Of a DNA stretch of 64,000 nucleotides, positions 32,864 through 41,653 are shown one piece after another. A model generated the notes under the pieces. The model was not told the origin of the DNA, did not search any database, and saw only the letters and a list, made by a program, of their open reading frames with translations. The position numbers and the translations under genes are program-made. The first letter of the stretch is position 1. Every line of letters starts with the position of its first letter. The stretch covers positions 1-64,000 of the forward strand of contig DASXNK010000200.1 of assembly GCA_036495095.1 (NCBI GenBank), given 5' to 3'. This DNA is from Candidatus Dormiibacterota bacterium (GTDB taxonomy: Bacteria; Chloroflexota; Dormibacteria; Aeolococcales; Aeolococcaceae).

Positions 32864-33940
32864 ATGGCCGGCGTGGAGACGGGGATCGACAGGGGACGTG
32901 TCCGGGAGCTGATCGGGAGGCTGATCGAGTACATGACCGGCGGGGCGATGTGCCTCGGCATCTGGCTGGGCGACGAGCTCGGCCTCTACCGGGTGATGGC
33001 CGGGGCCGGACCGCTGAGCGCGGACGCCGTGGCCGAGCGGGCCGGCTGCCACCCCCGGCTGGTCCGCGAATGGCTCGACGGGCAGGTGGCGGGCGGGCTG
33101 GTCGACCGCCAGGCGGACGCCGACACCTACGCGCTCGGCGCGGAGGCGGCGATGGCCCTCGCCGACGACACCACACCGATCTTCGTCGCCCGCGGCATGA
33201 ACACCCTCGGGTCGATGTTCATCGACATGGACAGGATCGTCGCCGCCTTCCGAGGTGACGGCGGGCTCAGCTGGGGCGAGCACCACCCCTGCCTCTTCAA
33301 GGGCACGGAGTGGTTCTTCCGCACCGGGTACCGGGCCCACCTGCCCGCGGAGTGGATCCCCGCGCTCGAGGGGGTCGGGGAGAAGCTCGAGCGGGGCGCC
33401 AGGGTCGCAGACGTCGGCTGCGGCCACGGCGCCTCGGTGGTGGTCATGGCCGACGCCTATCCGAGCTCGCGGTTCTGGGGCTTCGACTACCACGAGCCCT
33501 CGATCGACACCGCCCGCGAGCGCGCCGCCGAGGCCGGGGTCGCGGAGCGGACCAGCTTCGAGGTCGCCTCCGCCAAGGACTACGGCGGCACCTTCGACCT
33601 CATCTGCTTCTTCGACTGCCTGCACGACATGGGCGACCCGGTGGGGATCGCCCGCCACGCCCTCGAGCGCCTCGAGCCGGACGGCACCGTGCTGCTGGTC
33701 GAGCCCTTCGCCATCGACGGCCGCGAGGCCAACATCGCCGGCAACCCGCTGGCAGCTCTGCTGTACACGACGTCGTCGGCGATCTGCACGCCCAACTCGC
33801 TCTCCCAGGAGGTCGGTCTCGGCCTCGGCGCCCAGGCCGGCGAGGCCCGTCTCCGCGAGGTCTTCCGGGAGGCCGGGTTCACCCGCTTCCGCCGGGCGGC
33901 CGAGACCACGATGAACCTCATCCTGGAGGCGCGCCCCTAG
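32864..33940 (+). CDS. SAM-dependent methyltransferase with N-terminal winged helix
   Basis: The 358-residue protein has an N-terminal helical and winged-helix segment (VAERAGCHPRLVREWLDG) typical of dimeric O-methyltransferase-like proteins such as Rv2258c. The Rossmann methyltransferase domain follows, with SAM motif VADVGCGHGAS, acidic residue in FWGFDYHEPS and FDLICFFDCLHDM. The target molecule cannot be read from the sequence. GGGAGG (32851-32856) is seven bases before ATG 32864. Its 3' end overlaps the end of the convergent multicopper oxidase gene by 23 bases. Confidence 0.88.
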   Translation: MAGVETGIDRGRVRELIGRLIEYMTGGAMCLGIWLGDELGLYRVMAGAGPLSADAVAERAGCHPRLVREWLDGQVAGGLVDRQADADTYALGAEAAMALADDTTPIFVARGMNTLGSMFIDMDRIVAAFRGDGGLSWGEHHPCLFKGTEWFFRTGYRAHLPAEWIPALEGVGEKLERGARVADVGCGHGASVVVMADAYPSSRFWGFDYHEPSIDTARERAAEAGVAERTSFEVASAKDYGGTFDLICFFDCLHDMGDPVGIARHALERLEPDGTVLLVEPFAIDGREANIAGNPLAALLYTTSSAICTPNSLSQEVGLGLGAQAGEARLREVFREAGFTRFRRAAETTMNLILEARP

Positions 33941-36900
33941 CCGCCCTGGCCCGCCACCGGCGCACCGCGAGGACGATCGCGACCAGGCCGGCGACGGCGA
34001 GGCCGGGCACCAGCACCCGTTCCCGGACCGCGCCACCCGGGCAGTCGCCGGACAGCGGGCGCAGCGTGACCACGCTCGGGCAGGGCGGGCGCACCCGGAG
34101 CAGGCCCCAGAGGCCCGCCTCCTGGTAGGGGCCGCGGTGATCGCCGTAGAGGTAGTCGCCGGGCAGCCGGTCGGGCCCGCCCGCGCCCCCGTCGAGGCGC
34201 AGGGTGAGCGCCTCGAGCCCGCCGAGCGCCACCGAGCCCGCCATCCGGGTGCCGGGCCGGCCCGGCTCCTGCGGCCATCGATGGCCCTCGACGCTGAACA
34301 CCTGCGCCTGCTCGCTGGTGGCGCCGATCACGTGGAGCCGCATCGGGTCGCCGGCGTAGGCCTCGACGAGCGGGGTCGACGGGTCGCCGTGGACGTCGCT
34401 GCGGAAGACCCGCGCGCGGTCGGGCACGCGGAGCAGACGGTCGGCGACCGGGGCGGCCCGGTAGTTGATGCCGACGGTGCCGTCGACGTGCTCGGCGTAG
34501 GGCATACGGTGGGTGCCGATGCCCGCGTCCTCGTCCTGGAGGAGGAGGGTGACGTCGCGGTAGGCGGGGCCGGACGGCGGGTGCACGTCGACCCTCCAGG
34601 CGGCGCGGCCGGACCCGTCCGCACCGGTCACCGGATCGGTGTAGCCGGCCCCGCGGGGACCGACGACGATGGCTCCGAAGAGGCCGAGCCGCGGGGTGCG
34701 CAGGACGTCGCCCCAGTCGCGCACCAGCGCCGCCGTCTCCCCGATCTCCGGGTGGGCGTAGTAGGTGTAGGTGCGCGAGGCGCCCGGGGCCACCGCCTGC
34801 GGCGCGTCGCGACCGGCGGCGACGCCGCCCGAGGCCCGCGGATCGGCGGCGAGCATGTCGGCGTGGAACGACACCGCGCCGCCGGTGGTGGCGTTGCGCA
34901 GCACCACCTCGATGCAGTCGCCGACGTCGACGTGGAGCACCAGCGGCTCGGCGGGCCGGCGCCCCGCGAGCACCGCCTCGCGGTCGCTCTCGAGCACGTA
35001 GATGCGGCCGGTGGCGCCCTCCAGCATCGGCAGCGGCGCCTCGACCGCGGCGACGGCGAACCGCCGGCGCGGCGCCCCGGGCGGGCAGACGGTGACCGCC
35101 GGGGCGGGAGGACGCTCGTGGCCGGGGAGCGGCTGGAGCCCCTGTCCCCGGCCGCCCTCGTGGACGCGCAGCAGCCCCCAGCTGCCCTCGCGGAGCTTGA
35201 ACGACCTGCCGTTGTAGTACAGGTAGTCGCCGGGCATGCCCTGGGCGCCGCCGGCGCGGGGCAGCACGAGGTCGTACCGCTCCGAGATGCCGACGTCCAC
35301 GGTGTCCACCGGCGGCGAGCTGCGGCTCTGGGACTCGACGCGGAACCAGTGCCCGTCGACGTGCAGAGTGTGGACGTCGTTGCTGGCGCCGACCAGGGTG
35401 CGCACGGTGACGGGATCGCCGAGGTAGGCGTCGAGGACGGGCGTCTCCGGATCGCCGATCTCGGCGCTGCTGAAGCGCAGCGCTGGGTCGCGCGAGCGCT
35501 GCTCGACCGGCTCGACGCGCAGGTTCATCGAGCTTCCGCTGGAGCGATCGATGGCGGTGAGCGGGTTGTCGTCCATCAGGAAGAGCACGAGCTCACGGAA
35601 GCTCCCGGTCACGTCGACGGAGAGGGGAGCGGCGGTGCGGATGTCGGCGATGGGACCGCTCTGCAGCTCGGCGCCGGTGCGGGGGTCGTGATAGGTCGAC
35701 CCCGGAGGCTCGGAGACGAACGCCCCGGCGAGCCCGTGCTGGCCGGAGAAGAGGACGTTGACGTGGTCGTGGAAGAAGGCGGTGCCGAACTGCACGTCGG
35801 GATACCAGCGATAGCGGACGAACTCGGTGCTCACCACCTCGCCCGCGGCGTGCGCGCTCTGCAGCGGCGCGTCGAGCGAGAGGGTGTCGCCCGCGACCGC
35901 CTGGACGGTCCGGGTCTCGAAGGAGCGGTCCTGGTCCACCCCGACGCCGACCAGCTCACCCGGCTGGAAGCGGGCGGCGCCGCCGACCCGGAGGCTGCGG
36001 TCGCCGGCGGCGCCGGCGGCGGTCAGCGTCTCGCCCTCCGAGCGGAAGGGCCGCACCGTCTGCTCGTAGTTGAAGCCGGTGTCCACCCCGTCGCTCGCCT
36101 GGACGTCGAACTGCATGAAGTGGATGTGGGCGCTCACCTTGCTGAGGGGCTGGCCCTGGACGTCCTCGAGCTCGCTGCGGAAGAGAACGTCGACACAGTC
36201 CTCGCCGGCGTTGGCACGGAGCGCGAGGGGGACGCGGCGGCGGGGGTCGGCCCGCACCGCCTCCTCCTCGTCGCGGAGCACGTAGATCTCGCCGAACGGG
36301 TCGACGATGTTCAGGCGGCGGTTGAGCGGCACCGGCACCGTGATCGCGTTGATCGCCAGCGTCCGCAGGCGCGCCCCCGCCGGGCAGAGGCTGCCCGGGC
36401 CGTCCGCCCCCGGCGGCGGCGGCCCCTCCCCTGCCGGCGTCGGGTCGAGGAACGGCGCCGGGCCGTGGTTCGGGGCGAAGGGCGGTCGTCGCCCCAGGTG
36501 CGGACGGAGGAACGGATACGCGAGCCTGCCGGTGGCCGGGTCGAAGAGCAGCGGAGGCCGCCGCCCCGGGCTCGGTGATCGGTACCCGGGCCAGCTCTGG
36601 TCGCTCTCGGCCTCGCCGAGGTAGCGGTCGCCGCTGCGGCTCCAGTCGAGCACCGCGGCGTCGTCGCCGCGCGGGATCCCCGCCGGCGGAAGCTGCCGTT
36701 CGACCCATGCGGCCAGCGAGGACGCGTCGATGGCGGCGCTCCTGCCGTGGGTGGACACGGTCCGGCCGGCGAGGAGGTCGGAGGTCACCGCCGCCTCGAC
36801 CCGGCCGGCGCGGTCGGCGAGCTCGTGGAGCGGAGCCAGGGAGTCGGTGGACGACGCCCCGTCCTGGCGGGTGTTGTAGACACGCCAGATCCCCCACATC

Positions 36901-38267
36901 CCCGCGAAATAGTGGTGGGTGACGTGGCAGTGGAACATGAAGTCGCCGGCGCTCTGCTGGCATCCGCCGCTGCCGCACTCGTCGGTGACGTCGAAGGTCT
37001 CGGAGGGACCGATCGACTGCGAGTCGGTGCGCTCCGAGGCCCGGGGACGCAGCGGTGGATGCTTATCGAGCCCGCTGTCGAAGGCCCCGGCCTCGACCCC
37101 CGGCTGGCGGCGCCAGCGGATGCCGCCGCCGTGCACGTGGTGGACGTGGAACACCTCGGAGCCGCCGTGGACGATGCGCTGCTTCACCGGGTCGCCGAGG
37201 TAGCTGCGCATGATCGGCGTCGCCGGGTCGCCGAAGGCGTAGGAGCTGTAGGCCACGGAGTCGTCGACCCGTCCGGTGAGCTGCTGCTGCCGCTGGAGGC
37301 GGTTCATGAACGCCTCGCTGCGGTAGTTGATGGCGCGGCCGTCCGGCCGGTAGGCGTGGGTGGTCGGGTCGACCTGGGGGACGAGACCGCCGCCGGCGTC
37401 GAGCGGCTGATAGTTCTCGTTGCCGACCTCGTGGTAGTACACCGCGAACTCGCGGAAGGCGGAAGCGGCGGGGGGCCGCACCATCGCCGCCCAGCCGGTC
37501 CGCAGGGGGGCCCCGGTCAGGGGGTCGAGCCAGGTCGCGCCGCGGGGCTCGACCACGACCGCGCCGAAGAGGCCGTGGTCCGCCTGGACGCGATCGTCGC
37601 CATGGCTGTGGAGGTAGTGGGTGCCCTCCGGCTCGGCGTCGCCCACCATCCACTCGTAGGTCGCCCGCCCCCCGGGCGCGACCATCGCACCGGGGTTGGT
37701 GGCGATCGCCGCGCCGCCGTCTCCGGCCATCCGCAGGCTCGCCCCGTGGAGGTGCACGCTCGCGGGCTCGCCGCCCCCGAGCGCGTTGCGCAGCCGGATC
37801 CGCAGGCACTCGCCCGGCCGGACCCGCAGCGTGAGCGGCTGGATCGCATCCCCCTGGAGCCCGGAGGACACCGCCGGCTCGCCGCCGCCGGCCCGGGCGC
37901 GCAGGTTCCGGGCCTCCTCGGCGCGGACCCGCCCGAGGTCCTCCTCGAGCACGTACATCCGACCCGCCGGGTCGTGGTCGAGGTACCGGTTGAGGGTGAT
38001 GTCGACGTCGATGGCCACAACGTCGTAGCCACGCACCGGCGCGGCGGCGCCGCATCCGGCGCCGGCTCCGGCCGTCCCCGGGTCGGTCGCGGCGGTCAGC
38101 ACGAACCCCTCGGCGCCCTGGTGGCCGGCGGGCTCACCCCGCGCCGGCACGGCCGGGGCCGCCGCCGCCGGGGTCCCGGGATGGGCGTTGTGCCCACCCC
38201 CGGCCGCGGAGGCCCCGATCAGCGGGAGGAGGCCGAGGAGGGCGAGCCGTGCCCTCAGCCGGCGCAG
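33918..38267 (-). CDS. Giant three-unit multicopper oxidase, membrane-anchored, CTG start inferred
   Basis: Counting from the proposed CTG, the chain has 1449 residues: signal peptide (1-22), three repeated cupredoxin-pair units (about 40-470, 635-1040, 1065-1400) and a C-terminal membrane helix (1417-1436). Each unit has a motif like GDP.TP...AYLGDP. Unit 1 holds the copper ligands HLH (172-174), HSH (220-222), HVHHVH (374-379) and HCHVTHH (446-452). Unit 2 keeps HIH (714-716), HDH (833-835) and HTLHVDGH (966-973) but has lost the final HCH; unit 3 keeps few. The size resembles MnxG-type Mn(II) oxidases and ceruloplasmin. The frame opens at 38279; no ATG, GTG or TTG occurs before GTG 38150, and only an upstream CTG gives a signal peptide. 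Confidence 0.8.
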   Translation of the reverse strand: MRRLRARLALLGLLPLIGASAAGGGHNAHPGTPAAAAPAVPARGEPAGHQGAEGFVLTAATDPGTAGAGAGCGAAAPVRGYDVVAIDVDITLNRYLDHDPAGRMYVLEEDLGRVRAEEARNLRARAGGGEPAVSSGLQGDAIQPLTLRVRPGECLRIRLRNALGGGEPASVHLHGASLRMAGDGGAAIATNPGAMVAPGGRATYEWMVGDAEPEGTHYLHSHGDDRVQADHGLFGAVVVEPRGATWLDPLTGAPLRTGWAAMVRPPAASAFREFAVYYHEVGNENYQPLDAGGGLVPQVDPTTHAYRPDGRAINYRSEAFMNRLQRQQQLTGRVDDSVAYSSYAFGDPATPIMRSYLGDPVKQRIVHGGSEVFHVHHVHGGGIRWRRQPGVEAGAFDSGLDKHPPLRPRASERTDSQSIGPSETFDVTDECGSGGCQQSAGDFMFHCHVTHHYFAGMWGIWRVYNTRQDGASSTDSLAPLHELADRAGRVEAAVTSDLLAGRTVSTHGRSAAIDASSLAAWVERQLPPAGIPRGDDAAVLDWSRSGDRYLGEAESDQSWPGYRSPSPGRRPPLLFDPATGRLAYPFLRPHLGRRPPFAPNHGPAPFLDPTPAGEGPPPPGADGPGSLCPAGARLRTLAINAITVPVPLNRRLNIVDPFGEIYVLRDEEEAVRADPRRRVPLALRANAGEDCVDVLFRSELEDVQGQPLSKVSAHIHFMQFDVQASDGVDTGFNYEQTVRPFRSEGETLTAAGAAGDRSLRVGGAARFQPGELVGVGVDQDRSFETRTVQAVAGDTLSLDAPLQSAHAAGEVVSTEFVRYRWYPDVQFGTAFFHDHVNVLFSGQHGLAGAFVSEPPGSTYHDPRTGAELQSGPIADIRTAAPLSVDVTGSFRELVLFLMDDNPLTAIDRSSGSSMNLRVEPVEQRSRDPALRFSSAEIGDPETPVLDAYLGDPVTVRTLVGASNDVHTLHVDGHWFRVESQSRSSPPVDTVDVGISERYDLVLPRAGGAQGMPGDYLYYNGRSFKLREGSWGLLRVHEGGRGQGLQPLPGHERPPAPAVTVCPPGAPRRRFAVAAVEAPLPMLEGATGRIYVLESDREAVLAGRRPAEPLVLHVDVGDCIEVVLRNATTGGAVSFHADMLAADPRASGGVAAGRDAPQAVAPGASRTYTYYAHPEIGETAALVRDWGDVLRTPRLGLFGAIVVGPRGAGYTDPVTGADGSGRAAWRVDVHPPSGPAYRDVTLLLQDEDAGIGTHRMPYAEHVDGTVGINYRAAPVADRLLRVPDRARVFRSDVHGDPSTPLVEAYAGDPMRLHVIGATSEQAQVFSVEGHRWPQEPGRPGTRMAGSVALGGLEALTLRLDGGAGGPDRLPGDYLYGDHRGPYQEAGLWGLLRVRPPCPSVVTLRPLSGDCPGGAVRERVLVPGLAVAGLVAIVLAVRRWRARAARGAPPG

Positions 38268-38268
38268 C

Positions 38269-39522
38269 TCAGCCGACCTTCACGTCCCCCTTCATGTCGG
38301 GATGGATCAGGCAGCGGTACGAGAAGGTCCCGGCGCGGCTGAAGGTCAGCTTCAGTGAGACGACGTTCTGGGGCGGTAGCGACTGGACGATCCCGGTGTT
38401 CTTGAAGCCGGTTCCGTCCCAGCTGCCGAGGTCGACGACGACGGGCGCGGTGTTGTCCGGCGGCGGGATGTTGATGCCCGCCTGCGGGGGGACCGTGAAG
38501 CCGGCGGGGGCTCCCGCCTTGGGGCTGAGGTGGATGCTGCCGTCCGCCGCCTTCTGGAGCACGCCGACGTCGCTGTCGGCGGCGCCGAAGGCGATGTTGT
38601 GGAAGTAGAAGTTCCTCCAGGTGACGGCGCCGCCGACCGGGATCGAGATGGTCTTCGGTCCGAAGTCGACGATCACCGCATTGACGGCGGCGGGATCGGC
38701 GATCACCGGGTGGGTGATGCTGGGATCGCCCGCACCGGAGAGGGCGGTCTCGGCGGTGGCGCCCTGCGCGGTCGCCGCGATCGGGGTGAGCGCGTCGACG
38801 AGGCGCTTGAGCTGCTGCTGGCCCCTGGTGGTGAGGTCGGCCTGGCTCTGCACCGCCTGGCCGCTGTCGACGACCTGGATCTGGGCGGTCATCGCCGAGC
38901 GGTGGACCAGGCAGATCACGTTGTAGGTGCCGGGCCTGATGCTCTTCGAGAGGGGCAGGCTGTAGGAGGCGCCGTCGTCCATCAGCACCCCGCTGCTGTG
39001 GAAGGCCTGGGTGCCGGTGAACTCCGGCTCCGCCCGCTTCGGGCAGGCCGGAGCGCCGCCCTTCAGCGACAGGGGGGGGACGCCGGTGTCCAGGTAGCAG
39101 GGCTGCGCCGCCGACTGGTTCGCGTCGGGCGGCCCCTGGATGCTGTGGGGGAAGACGTCCACCATGTCCAGCATCTCGGCCGAGTTCTCCTGGGCCGCCA
39201 CCGTGGCCTGCGGCCCGAGCGCCTTCAGCTTCGCCGCCGCGGCGTCGACGAGCGTGCCCACGGTCACGGTGTGGGGCTCGCCGGAGAAGTGGGGCAGCCT
39301 GAAGGTCACCGTGTCGCCGGGGTGGACCGACAGCGTGTTCGGGAAGTAGCCGGTGAAGGCGCCGTGGAAGGCGTCCGCCCGTCCGTCGAGCTGAACCGCG
39401 AGGGTCTGCGGTGAGGCTGGCTGCGCGGCGGCCGATGCCTGCGGCGACGACCCGCCACCTCCGCAGCCGGCGACCGCGAGCCCGAGCGCAACCAGCGCCG
39501 TGACACGTGCGAGACCCGCCAT
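38269..39522 (-). CDS. Double-cupredoxin lipoprotein
   Basis: The 417-residue lipoprotein has lipobox LAVAGC and two cupredoxin domains (about 35-235 and 270-417). Each ends in a type-1-like ligand set: VICLVHRSAM in the first (Cys, His, Met) and YRCLIHPDM in the second, with upstream His in PHTVTVG and FHNIAFG. It should bind two copper ions outside the membrane and could pass electrons to or from the multicopper oxidase whose gene starts one base after its stop. GGAGGAGG lies seven bases before ATG 39522. A perfect TetR-like palindrome lies about 100 bases upstream. Confidence 0.85.
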   Translation of the reverse strand: MAGLARVTALVALGLAVAGCGGGGSSPQASAAAQPASPQTLAVQLDGRADAFHGAFTGYFPNTLSVHPGDTVTFRLPHFSGEPHTVTVGTLVDAAAAKLKALGPQATVAAQENSAEMLDMVDVFPHSIQGPPDANQSAAQPCYLDTGVPPLSLKGGAPACPKRAEPEFTGTQAFHSSGVLMDDGASYSLPLSKSIRPGTYNVICLVHRSAMTAQIQVVDSGQAVQSQADLTTRGQQQLKRLVDALTPIAATAQGATAETALSGAGDPSITHPVIADPAAVNAVIVDFGPKTISIPVGGAVTWRNFYFHNIAFGAADSDVGVLQKAADGSIHLSPKAGAPAGFTVPPQAGINIPPPDNTAPVVVDLGSWDGTGFKNTGIVQSLPPQNVVSLKLTFSRAGTFSYRCLIHPDMKGDVKVG

Positions 39523-39618
39523 GGCCGACCTCCTCCACCCGATGCCGGATTCGCGGCAAGTGTGTCGCCTCTCACCGGGGCCGGTCAACGAGCGCGTGGA
39601 TCCCTCCGGGCTCCGTCC

Positions 39619-39638
39619 GACCGACCGCTCGGTCGGTC
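39619..39638. promoter_or_regulatory. Perfect palindrome, TetR-type operator
   Basis: GACCGACCGCTCGGTCGGTC has 9-base arms about a CT centre, a classic form of TetR-family operator. It lies between the divergent double-cupredoxin lipoprotein and acyl-CoA synthetase genes, about 60-100 bases from each start. The cognate regulator is not adjacent. Confidence 0.65.
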
Positions 39639-39700
39639 ATCGCCGGGGCACGGGTCGCGCGGCCATACTGCGAGGGACTTTCGGCCAAGGGGGTGCAGCA

Positions 39701-41653
39701 GTGAGCGTCGACACCGGTGTCGAGGACCTGATCAGCCGGCCCATGCTGCCGCTCGGCGAGCACCGGCTCTCCACGGCCCAGGCCGCCGACCTGGCCACCG
39801 CACGCGCCCTGGAGGCGGAGAGCCCCGACCGGTACTGGGAATGGGCCGCGGGCCACCTCCGCTGGATGGAACCGTGGACGGCGCTTCGCGAGGGCGGGTT
39901 CCCGGAGTTCCGCTACTTCGCCGGCGGTCGCATGAACGTGGCCGACAACTGTGTCGACCGCTGGGCCGAGGATGCCGCGACCGCGGACAGGGCGGCGATC
40001 ATCTGGGAGGGCGAGCCGGGAGAGGTGCGCACCGTCACCTATACCCAGCTGCGCGACCAGGTGGCACGGCTCGCCAACGGCCTGACGTCGCTCGGCATCG
40101 GTCGCGGTGACGTGGTGGCCGTCTACATGCAGAACGTGCCCGAGGTCTTCGTCGCCATCCACGCCTGCAACCGCATCGGGGCGATCTACACGGTCATCTT
40201 CTCCGCGTTCTCGCCCGACGCCATCGCGCTCCGGCTCCAGGGGGCGAGCGCGAAGGCGGTGATCCTCACCGATCGCAGCCACCGCCGGGGCAGGGAGATC
40301 CGGCTGCTCGAGAACCTGCGCAGGGCACGGCGCCAGGCGCCGAGCGTCGAGCACGCGATCGTCGTCGCACGCTCCGGCGACCGGGTGCCCCTGGAGGCGG
40401 GCGAGGTCTGGTACGAGGACCTCTGCGCGGCGCAGAGCACCGCGTGCCCGTGCGAGCCGATGGAGGCGAACGAGCCGGCCTTCCTGATCTTCACCAGCGG
40501 CACCGAGGCGCGGCCCAAGGGCCTGGTGCACTCGACCGCGGGCTTCCTGGTGGGCACCTGGGCCAACGTGAAATGGCAGATCGGGCCCGAGCCGGACGAC
40601 GTCTACTGGTGCGCCGCCGACGTCGGCTGGCTCACCTTCCCGATCCAGGCGGTGATCGGCGGGCTCGCCCACGGCGCCACCCTCTTCGTCTACGAGGGTG
40701 CGCTCGACCATCCCACCGGAGAGCGCCTCTACGAGATGGCCGAGCGCCACGGGGTGACGAAGATGCTCACCGCACCGACCGCGCTGCGCATGCTCCGCCG
40801 GCTCGGGGATGCGGCTGCCGACCGTCACCCGTGGCAGCGGCTGCGGCTGGTGAGCGTCCAGGGTGAACCGCTCGACCCGGCGACCTTCACCTGGGTGACG
40901 GAGAGGCTGGGCGGCGGCGTGCCGGTCATCAACGCCTACGGGCAGACCGAGACGGGATCGACGTGGACCTACCCGGTGTACGGCGTCGACGACCTCAAGG
41001 CCGGTTCGTGCGGCCGGCCGGTGCCGGGCCACCACTGCTCGATCGTGGACGACGACGGCAACGAGGTGGCCGACGGGCACAAGGGCAACCTCGTCCTGCT
41101 CCACCCCTTCCCCACCCTCGCCCGCACCATCTGGGACGACCAGCGGCGCTACGTCGACAGCTACTTCGAACGGTTCCCCGGCCGCTACTGGACCGCCGAC
41201 GAGGCGGTGCGCGACACCGACGGCCACCTCTGGGTGCTGGGCCGCGCCGACGACGTCATCAACGTCGCCGGTCACCGCATCAGCACCATGGAGATCGAGT
41301 CGGTGGTCACCGCGCAGCCGGGCGTCGCCGAGGGGGCGGTGACCGGTGTCGCCGACCAGATCAAGGGCACGGTCCCCGCGGCCTTCGTGATCGTCGGCGC
41401 CGGCCACGACCCGGGCACGGTGCGCCGGGCCGTCGAGGACGCGGTGAAGGAGACGATCGGGCCCCACGCCGCCCTGGGCGCGGTCTACGCCGTCGACGCG
41501 CTCCCCAAGACCCGTGCCGGAAAGATCATGCGCCGGCTGCTCCGCGAGGTCGCCGAGCGGGGCACGGTCACCGGCGACACCACCGGGCTCGAGGACGCCG
41601 AGTCGATCCAGGAGGTGCTCAGGGGCGTGCGCCGGACGGGCTCTTCGACGTAG
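39701..41653 (+). CDS. Acetyl-CoA synthetase-like acyl-CoA ligase
   Basis: The 650-residue ligase has the AMP-binding family core: P-loop FTSGTEARPKGLVHS, YGQTETGSTW, the hinge DEAVRDTDGHLWVLGRADD and the C-terminal catalytic Lys in KTRAGKIMRR. Length, the N-terminal cap with YWEWAAGHLRW and FPEFRYFAGGRMNVADNCVDRW, and overall layout match acetyl-/propionyl-CoA synthetases (AcsA/PrpE). It makes an acyl-CoA from a short acid, ATP and CoA. The GTG at 39701 has AGGGGG about eight bases upstream. Its end overlaps that of the convergent dioxygenase gene by 35 bases. The exact acid is uncertain. Confidence 0.88.
   Translation: MSVDTGVEDLISRPMLPLGEHRLSTAQAADLATARALEAESPDRYWEWAAGHLRWMEPWTALREGGFPEFRYFAGGRMNVADNCVDRWAEDAATADRAAIIWEGEPGEVRTVTYTQLRDQVARLANGLTSLGIGRGDVVAVYMQNVPEVFVAIHACNRIGAIYTVIFSAFSPDAIALRLQGASAKAVILTDRSHRRGREIRLLENLRRARRQAPSVEHAIVVARSGDRVPLEAGEVWYEDLCAAQSTACPCEPMEANEPAFLIFTSGTEARPKGLVHSTAGFLVGTWANVKWQIGPEPDDVYWCAADVGWLTFPIQAVIGGLAHGATLFVYEGALDHPTGERLYEMAERHGVTKMLTAPTALRMLRRLGDAAADRHPWQRLRLVSVQGEPLDPATFTWVTERLGGGVPVINAYGQTETGSTWTYPVYGVDDLKAGSCGRPVPGHHCSIVDDDGNEVADGHKGNLVLLHPFPTLARTIWDDQRRYVDSYFERFPGRYWTADEAVRDTDGHLWVLGRADDVINVAGHRISTMEIESVVTAQPGVAEGAVTGVADQIKGTVPAAFVIVGAGHDPGTVRRAVEDAVKETIGPHAALGAVYAVDALPKTRAGKIMRRLLREVAERGTVTGDTTGLEDAESIQEVLRGVRRTGSST

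Noticed and set aside
38150-38279. A frameshift joining the double-cupredoxin lipoprotein and the giant oxidase into one gene
   Set aside because: The first gene ends with a complete cupredoxin domain and the second opens with its own signal-like sequence, so two separate genes fit better.
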